Source: Dialister sp. UBA734 (GTDB taxonomy: Bacteria > Bacillota > Negativicutes > Veillonellales > Dialisteraceae). From it: a stretch of DNA of 14,215 nt. Shown here piece by piece: positions 6,754 to 12,795 of this stretch. Location of the stretch: contig DBLC01000147.1 of NCBI GenBank assembly GCA_002297935.1, positions 222-14,436 on the forward strand, given 5' to 3'. The stretch's first letter is position 1. Each line of letters starts with the position of its first letter. The position numbers and the translations under genes are program-made. The notes below the pieces were generated by a model that was given only the letters and a program-made list of their open reading frames with translations, was not told the DNA's origin and made no database searches.

Positions 6754-7670
6754 GTGACGTAGTATATAAGGTAGGAGAAACAGAGTCTGGGCAGCGGTTG
6801 GACCAGTTTTTGAAAGACGCTTCCGGTTTGACCCGTTCGGAAGTGCAGAAGTGGATTAAAGAAGGGAAAGCCATTTTGCTTCCGAATAAAATGGTGCGCC
6901 CCAATTACCACGTGCAGGCAGGGGATGAAATTTCTTTTTCTTGGGAAGAAAAGAAAGATTTAGAACTTATTCCCCAGGACTTGCCCTTGGACATTCTCTA
7001 TGAAGACGACGATATGCTGGTGATTAATAAAGCCAGAGGCATGGTGGTGCATCCCGGTTCTGGCAATCCCGATGGCACTTTGGTGAATGCTTTGCTTTTC
7101 CATTGCGGTGATTCTTTGTTTAAGGCTTGCGAAGATCCGATTCGTCCGGGCATTGTGCATCGGCTGGATAAAGATACTTCCGGTGTCATGGTGGTGGCGA
7201 AATCGGCTCGTGCGTTTCCGGTGCTGAAAGAAGAAATTGCCACCCATGAAGCGCAGCGTCATTACGTGGCACTGGTCCATGGGCAGATGGAAGGAAATAC
7301 AGGGGTTGTCCGTTTTCCTTTGGGACGAAGCACCAAGGACCGCATGAAATGGGATGTACAGCCCAAGACAGGAAAACCGGCGGTGACCCATTTCAAAGTA
7401 TTGGAATTCATGCCTCATTACTCCTGGATTGAATGCAAACTGGAAACCGGCAGAACCCACCAGATTCGTGTCCACATGGCCCATATTCGCCATCCCGTGG
7501 TCAATGACCCGCTTTACGGATGGAAAAAGGACCATTTCCCCATCGAAGGACAGGCCCTCCATTCCTGGACCCTGGATTTGCATCATCCGGTGACTGGAGA
7601 AGCCATGCACTTTGAAGCACCGATTCCGGCGGATTTAGAGCTTTGCTTGCAAATGGCGAGAAAGGAATAA
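6750..7670 (+). CDS. RluD/RluA-family 23S rRNA pseudouridine synthase
   Basis: This is a 306-aa cytoplasmic RNA-modifying enzyme. An S4 RNA-binding domain occupies about residues 12-65 and the RluA-type catalytic domain about 85-295. The signature HRLDKDTSG is present with catalytic Asp140, and GRTHQIRVH is near residue 235. Family members isomerise uridine to pseudouridine in large-subunit rRNA (RluD: helix 69) or in tRNA. S4 plus the lspA neighbour favours the RluD/YlyB group, but the exact target cannot be read from sequence. The ribosome site GGAG (6737-6740) lies inside lspA. No clear terminator follows; the next structure is the palindromic element starting at 7718. Confidence 0.93.
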   Translation: MSDVVYKVGETESGQRLDQFLKDASGLTRSEVQKWIKEGKAILLPNKMVRPNYHVQAGDEISFSWEEKKDLELIPQDLPLDILYEDDDMLVINKARGMVVHPGSGNPDGTLVNALLFHCGDSLFKACEDPIRPGIVHRLDKDTSGVMVVAKSARAFPVLKEEIATHEAQRHYVALVHGQMEGNTGVVRFPLGRSTKDRMKWDVQPKTGKPAVTHFKVLEFMPHYSWIECKLETGRTHQIRVHMAHIRHPVVNDPLYGWKKDHFPIEGQALHSWTLDLHHPVTGEAMHFEAPIPADLELCLQMARKE

Positions 7671-7674
7671 ATCG

Positions 7675-7689
7675 ATCACTGGTGACAGG
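7675..7689. repeat. Possible remnant heptad tract
   Basis: CACTGGTGACAGG just after the rluD-type stop resembles two units of the GTGACTG tracts seen at 225-249 and 10333-10350. It is short and may be chance. Confidence 0.3.
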
Positions 7690-7717
7690 AAAAGAAATTA
7701 GGAGTGCCGGTGCAGTT

Positions 7718-7910
7718 TATAAAGGTTATTATTCTGCTCATTTCTGCACCGAACATGGTTGTATATACCTATGGTATTAAGGTTATGAAGGTTATAAGAA
7801 GGTTATGTGATTCCGATAGCCTTATAACCATTTATACCCCTTTTAACCTTGATAGAAGCGGAATATACAATTTGTTTGATATAAGAAACCAGTAAAATAA
7901 TAACCTTATA
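7718..7910. repeat. ~190-bp palindromic element, copy 1
   Basis: The outer ends TATAAAGGTTATTATT (7718-7733) and AATAATAACCTTATA (7896-7910) are inverted. The 59-nt outer arms (7724-7782 and the complement of the right side) are followed inward by AAGGTTAT/AACCTTG-type units, and the core contains GGTTATGTGATTCCGATAG (7801-7819). The same 19 bases occur inverted in the second copy at 9055-9073. Its left outer arm aligns without gaps to the complement of the right outer arm of copy 2 (about 9083-9149), 42 of 59 bases identical by eye. It ends 28 bases before the peptidase gene, so it must shape that gene's leader if transcription enters from upstream. Confidence 0.85.
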
Positions 7911-7937
7911 TCGTCTAGTCCAGAAAGGTGACGTACT

Positions 7938-8891
7938 ATGCATACACGAAAGATAAATGTTCCTGGCTTTACCATTGGTACAGCGGAAGATAGAAAAGGC
8001 CTCACCGGGGTCACTGTCATTTTGGCACCCCAAGAAGGGGCTACCGCTGGGGTGGATGTGAGAGGCTGCGCACCGGGGACACGGGAAACTGATTTGCTGA
8101 GTCCGGAAAAGACGGTACAGAAAATTCATGCGGTGGTCCTTTCCGGCGGTTCTGCTTTTGGCTTGGAAGCGTCCAGCGGCGTCATGAATTATTTGGCAAA
8201 ACAGGGACGAGGTTTCTTCGTGGGACCGGCCTGCGTGCCCATTGTGTGCCAGGCCGTTCTTTTTGATTTGCTCATTGGGAGTCACACCGCCCATCCGACC
8301 CTGCAAATGGGCTATGAAGCAGCTGAATCGGCAGGCAATGTATTTCCTGTAGGATGCTACGGCGCCGGCACAGGAGCATCGGTAGGAAAACTGATCGGGG
8401 GAGAACACGCCATGAAAAGCGGGGCTGGTTATGCAGAACTTCACTTGGACAGCGGTCTCTACGTAGGGGCCTATATGGCAGTCAATGCCTGCGGTGAAAT
8501 TTATGACGGCGCTCAAGTCCTGGCTGGTGCGCTGGCAGAAGATGAAAAGACTATCGTTTCTTCTCATGATTTGATGCTCCAAGGATTCAAACGGGTGATG
8601 GGAGGAAATACATCCATTGGCTGTGTGGTCACCAATGCGATTCTCACCAAAGCAGAATGCAAAGCCGTCAGCGGCATGGCCCACGATGGATTTGCTAGGT
8701 CCATTCGCCCTGTACATACCTCGATGGACGGTGACACCGTTTTCACCATGGCCTCCGGCCAAGTGGAAGCGCCCATTGATACCGTAGGCTATCTGGCAGA
8801 AGAAGCGATCCGCCTGGCCGTGCTGGATGCGGTGAAAACAGCGGAATCTATGGGAGGAAGACCGGCCTTTGTAGATGTGAATCACCGATAG
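7938..8891 (+). CDS. P1-family (S58, DmpA-like) self-processing peptidase/amidase
   Basis: This 317-aa protein belongs to the P1/DmpA family of N-terminal nucleophile hydrolases. The precursor cuts itself in front of a Ser or Thr, which becomes the catalytic nucleophile of an alpha-beta enzyme. Here the site is GGNTSIG, giving an Asn224/Thr225 cut, the same Asn-Thr type as the nylon-oligomer hydrolase NylC. Other family marks are HAVVLSGGSAFGLEA (about 64-78), GAGTGASVGKL (about 142-152) and the C-terminal GDTVFTMASG. Known members include the aminopeptidase DmpA, beta-peptidyl aminopeptidases and NylC; the substrate here is unknown. There is no signal peptide, so it is cytoplasmic. The ribosome site is AAAGGTG (7924-7930). 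It stands alone between two related palindromic elements, with no obvious promoter that I can defend. Confidence 0.92.
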   Translation: MHTRKINVPGFTIGTAEDRKGLTGVTVILAPQEGATAGVDVRGCAPGTRETDLLSPEKTVQKIHAVVLSGGSAFGLEASSGVMNYLAKQGRGFFVGPACVPIVCQAVLFDLLIGSHTAHPTLQMGYEAAESAGNVFPVGCYGAGTGASVGKLIGGEHAMKSGAGYAELHLDSGLYVGAYMAVNACGEIYDGAQVLAGALAEDEKTIVSSHDLMLQGFKRVMGGNTSIGCVVTNAILTKAECKAVSGMAHDGFARSIRPVHTSMDGDTVFTMASGQVEAPIDTVGYLAEEAIRLAVLDAVKTAESMGGRPAFVDVNHR

Positions 8892-8899
8892 AGATTTTT

Positions 8900-8957
8900 A
8901 GTGCGTAATGCGAAGTGCGTAATGGTGGAAGGGGGCGCACAATTCATATAGCGCCCC
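8900..8957. repeat. Heptad tract + ATGGTGG + GC hairpin module, copy 1
   Basis: Units AGTGCGT, AATGCGA, AGTGCGT (8900-8920) are followed by AATGGTGGAAGG and a perfect 7-bp hairpin GGGGCGC (8932-8938)/GCGCCCC (8951-8957). The complement of 14040-14101 has the same order and almost the same spelling, and 13424-13487 is a third version. Confidence 0.85.
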
Positions 8958-8962
8958 ATAGC

Positions 8963-9151
8963 ATAAAGGGTTATTATTTTGCAAATTACTTCTTCCTTAC
9001 AATGAGCTATACCTTATCGCGCCAGGTTAAATAAGGTTATAAAGGGTTATGAGACTATCGGAATCACATAACCTTTTATAACCTTTTTAACCTTGATGGT
9101 ATCGATATATATGATTGTGTTTGCTACAGAAATTAGTAGAATCATAACCTG
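8963..9151. repeat. ~190-bp palindromic element, copy 2 (opposite orientation)
   Basis: It has the same architecture as 7718-7910: outer GGTTATTATT (8969-8978) and ATCATAACC (9141-9149), inner AAGGTTATAAAGGGTTAT and ATAACCTTTTATAACC arms, and the diagnostic 19-base core CTATCGGAATCACATAACC at 9055-9073, inverted relative to copy 1. The spelling has drifted in the outer arms while lengths are nearly unchanged, suggesting that the fold matters or that both derive from one mobile unit. Confidence 0.85.
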
Positions 9152-9209
9152 TCATAGAAATTTTGGTACTTTGGGAATGACAGTCGCTTTCTTTATTATC
9201 AATTATTTT

Positions 9210-9238
9210 TTGACAAATCTCTTCCTATCGCATACAAT
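9210..9238 (+). promoter_or_regulatory. Promoter of ssrA
   Basis: TTGACA (9210-9215), 17 bases, TACAAT (9233-9238). This is a near-perfect sigma-70/sigma-A promoter. The start is expected near 9245, leaving about 10 bases to be trimmed from the tmRNA 5' end. Confidence 0.92.
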
Positions 9239-9254
9239 AAGATTGACTCCACAT

Positions 9255-9600
9255 GGGGATGTACCGGTTTCGACAGGAGATTCTGGGGCATGAATAGCGA
9301 GTCGGGATTCCATCTACCCCGCTAAACGGTGGACAAACTTAAACGCAAAACGTGATTTTGCTTTAGCAGCCTAATCTGCTAATGTCCCCTGCAGTTTTCC
9401 TATGATCGCAGGCTGACATCAACCAATAGGATACCAAAGAAGGATGTCTGGGACTTCTACGGGAAACTCATTCCGGGCTCGGCAAAGGTAGTTTGTTCCT
9501 GTACGGTACTTTGCTTAAATCTTTAAACAGTGAACTGCACTCGGAGAAGTTTGTGTGACAGGCTTTTTGGACAGGGGTTCGACTCCCCTCATCTCCACCA
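9255..9600 (+). ncRNA. ssrA: tmRNA (one-piece), tag AKRDFALAA
   Basis: The 346-nt RNA rescues stalled ribosomes by trans-translation. Its 5' end GGGGATG (9255-9261) pairs with CATCTCC (9590-9596) as the acceptor stem, and CCA is encoded (9598-9600). The T-arm GGGGTTCGACTCCCC is at 9574-9588, and the typical 5' segment ACCGGTTTCGACAGG follows the acceptor strand. The tag frame starts at GCA 9345 and ends with TAA 9372-9374, encoding AKRDFALAA. The ALAA end is the standard degradation signal; K-R-D in positions 2-4 differs from the usual N/D/E-rich spelling. The segments around 9375-9540 should form the pseudoknots. It has its own promoter and terminator. Confidence 0.96.
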
Positions 9601-9607
9601 AAATAGC

Positions 9608-9639
9608 GAACTGCGATATTTACGTCGCAGTTCTTTTTT
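9608..9639 (+). terminator. Terminator of ssrA
   Basis: GAACTGCGA (9608-9616) pairs perfectly with TCGCAGTTC (9625-9633) around an 8-base loop, followed by TTTTTT (9634-9639). It begins 8 bases after the encoded CCA. Confidence 0.95.
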
Positions 9640-9652
9640 ATTGTCCTTATGG

Positions 9653-9709
9653 GGGACTGGTAGACTGGTGACTCGTGACTGGTAGCTAGGGATTGAGGAT
9701 TAGGAAATA
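9653..9709. repeat. Heptad tract (mixed GTGACTG and GGGATTA words)
   Basis: Successive units GGGACTG, GTAGACTG (8 nt), GTGACTC, GTGACTG, GTAGCTA, GGGATTG, AGGATTA, GGAAATA. It joins in one strand the two vocabularies seen separately at 225-249 and 5854-5890. No inverted partner is found before the next gene. Confidence 0.85.
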
Positions 9710-9727
9710 TAAAACTCACATTTTTTA

Positions 9728-9776
9728 TTGACAAAAATCGATATGCTTGATACAATACAAATAGAAAGAAATCGAT
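9728..9776 (+). promoter_or_regulatory. Promoter of the thioredoxin gene, flanked by ATCGAT boxes
   Basis: TTGACA (9728-9733), 17 bases, TACAAT (9751-9756), the same boxes and spacing as the ssrA promoter. The start is expected near 9763, giving a leader of about 100 bases. AAATCGAT occurs in the spacer (9735-9742) and again just after the -10 (9769-9776), 34 bp apart, a possible operator pair. Confidence 0.85.
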
Positions 9777-9817
9777 TTGCATTCTGGCAAATGGCAAAGG
9801 TTGTTCAAAGAATTTCT

Positions 9818-9846
9818 GTCTACAGCCTACTGCTAACTGCTAACGA
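9818..9846. repeat. Short heptad tract in the thioredoxin leader
   Basis: Units of the type ACTGCTA/ACTGCTA (TACTGCT, AACTGCT, AACGATT) precede the ribosome site AAAGGAGG (9852-9859). It is shorter than the other tracts but keeps the 7-nt period. Confidence 0.55.
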
Positions 9847-9866
9847 TTTAAAAAGGAGGTCTTGCT

Positions 9867-10181
9867 ATGATTCAGATGATAACAGGTACAACAAATTTTG
9901 ATACAGCCTTGGCCAAAGGGGATATGATTGTAGGATTCAGTGCCCCCTGGTGTGGGTATTGTCGCCGCCTTCGCCCCATGATTGAAAAATTGTCCGACGA
10001 AATTGACGTTCCTGTATATGGCATTAACATCGACGAAGATGAAGAACTGGCGCAGCGGTATGAAGTGGAAACTATTCCGGATCTGATCTATTTCAAAGAC
10101 GGCAAGCCGGTGGATAGCATCATTGGCTATGGCAACGTGGGCTATCCGGAATTGAAAGCCTTCGTAGAGAAAAATAAATAG
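9867..10181 (+). CDS. Thioredoxin-like protein with a WCGYC active site
   Basis: This 104-aa protein has the full thioredoxin fold length, no signal peptide and a cytoplasmic location. The redox pair is C29/C32 in WCGYC, and the cis-proline is P71 in TIPD. The classical thioredoxin motif is WCGPC; a Tyr in the third place is found in several atypical thioredoxins and changes the redox potential, so I do not assign trxA. Known relatives pass electrons from a thioredoxin or ferredoxin-thioredoxin reductase to disulfide targets. The ribosome site AAAGGAGG (9852-9859) and near-consensus promoter suggest high expression. It is monocistronic, ending at a terminator assembled from repeat units. Confidence 0.93.
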   Translation: MIQMITGTTNFDTALAKGDMIVGFSAPWCGYCRRLRPMIEKLSDEIDVPVYGINIDEDEELAQRYEVETIPDLIYFKDGKPVDSIIGYGNVGYPELKAFVEKNK

Positions 10182-10188
10182 CCCATAA

Positions 10189-10220
10189 GGTGACTGGTGG
10201 ACTGGTAACTCGTGACTGGG
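10189..10220. repeat. Heptad tract after the thioredoxin gene
   Basis: GTGACTG, GTGGACTG (8 nt), GTAACTC, GTGACTG, beginning 8 bases after the stop. Its middle part is the left arm of the terminator at 10200-10254. Confidence 0.8.
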
Positions 10221-10254
10221 ATTTACTTCTCAGTTCAGAGTTGCCAGTCTTTTT
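10200..10254 (+). terminator. Terminator of the thioredoxin gene, made from heptad units
   Basis: GACTGGTAACTC (10200-10211) pairs with GAGTTGCCAGTC (10238-10249), one G·U, followed by TTTTT (10250-10254). The inner TGACTGGGA can pair further with TCTCAGTTCA. The stem's left arm is part of a heptad tract, so the repeat supplies the gene's 3' end. Confidence 0.85.
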
Positions 10255-10332
10255 GCATTTGATAAATCTAATGGGGAGGGGAATAGATACGATGGTGACA
10301 GACGTGGTAAAATAAAAGAAAATGTATATTTA

Positions 10333-10436
10333 GGTGACTGGTGACTGGGAAAGATTTGGGCGAATGTGGGAAGAATGCATATAGTTGTAATAGATAATAA
10401 AAACGCATTCCTCTAGTCACCAGTCACTAGTCACCC
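10333..10436. repeat. Inverted pair of GTGACTN heptad tracts before the Sel1 gene
   Basis: GTGACTG units (10333-10350) face CAGTCAC/TAGTCAC units (10413-10436). An inner GAATGC/GCATTC pairs as well. Vocabulary and distance resemble 225-360, and again the right arm ends shortly before a ribosome site (TAGGAG, 10442-10447). Confidence 0.85.
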
Positions 10437-10456
10437 TACAATAGGAGAATCATACA

Positions 10457-11971
10457 ATGGCAACTTCAGAACTGATTACGTTAGGCAAGGCCTATTTGCA
10501 AATCAGAAATTATGATAAAGCGATGGAGTACCTGAGCCAAGCTGTCATGCAGGGAAAAAACGGTGCCGCTCAAGGTTTGTACCAAGTGGGCCAGTATTTC
10601 CTGAAAGAAAAAGAATATAAAAAGGCAGAAAAAGCATTTCAGATTTTAGCAGACCGAGGGCATAGTGAAAGTTGTCTGGCTTTGGGACAAATGTGCCAAA
10701 AAGGGTTGGGTCGCAAGAAAGACATGGAAGCAGCGTTTGGCTATTTCGGAGAAGCTTTTCGCAATGGGTCCGCCATGGGAGCCTACCAGGCAGGGCTTTT
10801 GATGATGAGCGATGCTTTGCAATATGAAGAAGTGCGAGACATCGCTTTGACTTGGTTTCAAGAAGCCATCCACGGCGGCATTTACCAAGCCTACATGCAA
10901 ATTGGATATTTATATAGTGAACACACCACCTTCCAGTACAATGGGACCACACGAAATGATGCCATTGCGTTATCCTGGTTCTTGCGCGGTGCTTTGCATG
11001 GCGATGGGAGCTGCATGGAACAGGCGGCACTCTATTTCCTGCAAGGCTATGGGACCCAAAGAGATGTCAAAAGAGCAGTGACCTTGTTTGAGCAGGCGGC
11101 CGCCAAAGGGGAACCTTTCTCTTGCATGCAATTGGCAAAAATGTATGAAAAAGGAAACGGCGTCCACATCCATAAGGAAAAGGCCATCCAATGGTATTTG
11201 AAAGCCCAGGAATGCGGTGCCGCCAATGGTCGGTATGAAGCGGGCCGATTGACCTGTGATTTGGCGCAGCAACGGTTGCTTATGGATGATAAAAAGGAAG
11301 AGGCGATTTCCTTATTTCAAAAGGCCGCCGAGTATGGCTATTTCATTGCTTACCTGGAATTGGCTGACATGGCCATGCGAGAAGGAAATATCCCAACCTA
11401 TAAAGAGTACTTGAAAAAAGGGGCCCAGGCGGGCGATTCTTCCTGCCGCAGCGCGCTGATTGATTGGCACAAAGGGAAAATCAAACCTCTGATGGATGAA
11501 CTGCAACCTTTGGCGGAAAAGGTGGATAAAGATCCTTCTCATCGAAATAAGAAATTGTGGAAGCAATATGTGACCCTTTTGCAACAGATGGAAATGACGC
11601 TCCTGGATGGTGTAGCTGACACCGATGATGAAAATATGTGGCGACTGCTTACCATTTGGTACTTGCAGCACGGCGCCGATTTTGGCAAGAAAGGGAAAGA
11701 TTTCCTCCAGGCAGCGGACCATTTGATGCAAATCAATGAATCGGAAGAACTTTTGGTGTTGCTATGGTTTTATTATTCAGGAAATAGTGCCAACTGGGCC
11801 GGTGCCTTGCATGGAGAAAATCCAAGAAAAGCCGCTTATTATGCAAGAAAATTGGCAAAACGGGGCGCCCATGGCTTTTGTCACATTTTGGCCGCCTACT
11901 ATCGGGAAGGTTATGGAGTGAAACAAAATCTGAAAAAGGCAGACCAATTAGAGCGAAAAGAAAAATTGTGA
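10457..11971 (+). CDS. Sel1-like repeat (TPR-type) protein
   Basis: This 504-aa protein is mainly alpha-helical repeats of about 36-40 residues: A-x2-G-L/Y-x-L-G followed by A-x2-W/Y-F-x-A-A. Clear Sel1-like units fill about residues 20-310 (for example YKKAEKAFQILADRG and DVKRAVTLFEQAAAKG), and another lies at the C-terminus (about 455-500, with YREGYGV). The stretch 340-440 is less regular. Such solenoids are scaffolds for protein-protein contacts; no enzymatic domain, signal peptide or membrane helix is seen, so it is a cytoplasmic adaptor of unknown partner. The ribosome site is TAGGAG (10442-10447). It lies 20 bases before thiM without a terminator, so it is probably the first gene of the thiM-thiE transcript, though no thiamine link is known for it. 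Confidence 0.88.
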   Translation: MATSELITLGKAYLQIRNYDKAMEYLSQAVMQGKNGAAQGLYQVGQYFLKEKEYKKAEKAFQILADRGHSESCLALGQMCQKGLGRKKDMEAAFGYFGEAFRNGSAMGAYQAGLLMMSDALQYEEVRDIALTWFQEAIHGGIYQAYMQIGYLYSEHTTFQYNGTTRNDAIALSWFLRGALHGDGSCMEQAALYFLQGYGTQRDVKRAVTLFEQAAAKGEPFSCMQLAKMYEKGNGVHIHKEKAIQWYLKAQECGAANGRYEAGRLTCDLAQQRLLMDDKKEEAISLFQKAAEYGYFIAYLELADMAMREGNIPTYKEYLKKGAQAGDSSCRSALIDWHKGKIKPLMDELQPLAEKVDKDPSHRNKKLWKQYVTLLQQMEMTLLDGVADTDDENMWRLLTIWYLQHGADFGKKGKDFLQAADHLMQINESEELLVLLWFYYSGNSANWAGALHGENPRKAAYYARKLAKRGAHGFCHILAAYYREGYGVKQNLKKADQLERKEKL

Positions 11972-11991
11972 TTTCACAAAGGAGACGTATC

Positions 11992-12795
11992 ATGAAATTG
12001 GCTAACTATATAGAAAATGTAAGAAAAGTAAATCCCTTGGTGCATCACATCACCAACTATGTGACCGTCACTGATTGTGCTAACGGCTGTCTGGCCATCG
12101 GGGCTTCCCCAGTGATGGCTGATGCCATTGATGAAGTGGAAGACATGGTTTCTATTTCCAAAGCCTTGGTGCTCAATATTGGTACCTTAAATGTGACCAA
12201 AGTGGAATCCATGATTGCAGCAGGAAGAAAAGCCAATGCCTTGGGGATTCCTGTCATTTTTGATCCCGTAGGCTGCGGGGCCACCCCGTTTAGAAATCAA
12301 ATGGCCCAAGAAATCATCCAAAACATCCAAATGACTGTGGTGAGAGGAAATATTTCTGAAATCCTGTCCCTGGGCGGCGAATCGGTACAAACCAAAGGAG
12401 TCGATGCAGGAAAAGCAGATGAAAAAGCAGCCGTTCCGGTGGCGAAGAAATTGGCGAAAGGATGGAACGCTGTGGTCGTTATCAGTGGTCCCACCGATAT
12501 CATCACCGATGGCGAAAAAGTCATTTATGTGAAAAATGGTTGCCCTTCCATGTCTGCTATCACTGGTTCTGGCTGCATGTGCACATCCATCATTGGCGCT
12601 TTCTGTGGGGCCAATCCAGAAAATCCTTTGGAAGCCTCTGCCACTGCCATGATTACCATGGGCCTTTCTGGTGAAAAAGCCTGGGAAACCTATAAAAACC
12701 AAGGCCTGGGCCATTTCCACATGGGTATCATAGATGAACTGGGCCGAATGGATGGTAAAACACTGGAACAGGGAGCACGCTATGAAGAAGATTGA
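11992..12795 (+). CDS. thiM: Hydroxyethylthiazole kinase
   Basis: This 267-aa enzyme phosphorylates 4-methyl-5-(2-hydroxyethyl)thiazole, the thiazole-salvage step of thiamine synthesis. ATG 11992 was chosen over upstream in-frame starts (as far as 11878) because AAAGGAG (11978-11984) precedes it and the family begins here. HHITNYVTVTDCAN is near the start, GASPVMADA in about 36-44, FDPVGCGAT in about 86-94, and the catalytic-cysteine motif GSGC has C195. It starts 20 bases after the Sel1 gene and overlaps thiE by 14 bases. No TPP riboswitch consensus (CTGAGA, ACCTGATCTGGAT-like) is visible upstream. Confidence 0.96.
   Translation: MKLANYIENVRKVNPLVHHITNYVTVTDCANGCLAIGASPVMADAIDEVEDMVSISKALVLNIGTLNVTKVESMIAAGRKANALGIPVIFDPVGCGATPFRNQMAQEIIQNIQMTVVRGNISEILSLGGESVQTKGVDAGKADEKAAVPVAKKLAKGWNAVVVISGPTDIITDGEKVIYVKNGCPSMSAITGSGCMCTSIIGAFCGANPENPLEASATAMITMGLSGEKAWETYKNQGLGHFHMGIIDELGRMDGKTLEQGARYEED

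Larger units (their letters stand above)
8892..9254. other. 360-bp intergenic region before ssrA
   Basis: It contains a heptad tract with GC hairpin (8900-8957), palindromic element copy 2 (8963-9151), about 55 plain bases and the ssrA promoter (9210-9238). No gene is seen; the short + frame at 9093-9293 runs over repeat and tmRNA. Confidence 0.75.

Noticed and set aside
7704..7895. 63-codon + frame before the P1 peptidase
   Set aside because: It is entirely within palindromic element copy 1 with no ribosome site.
9093..9293. 66-codon + frame upstream of ssrA
   Set aside because: It runs from a palindromic element through the ssrA promoter into the tmRNA.
9468..9797. 109-codon minus frame over the end of ssrA
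   Set aside because: It is antisense to tmRNA, its terminator and a heptad tract; no coding signals.
10182..10456. TPP riboswitch upstream of the Sel1-thiM-thiE operon
   Set aside because: No CTGAGA / ACCTGATCTGGAT-like core or GCGTAGGGA motif found; the structure present is an inverted heptad pair.
11878..11991. N-terminal extension of thiM within the Sel1 gene
   Set aside because: The extra 38 residues overlap the upstream gene and are unlike ThiM; AAAGGAG before ATG 11992 decides the start.
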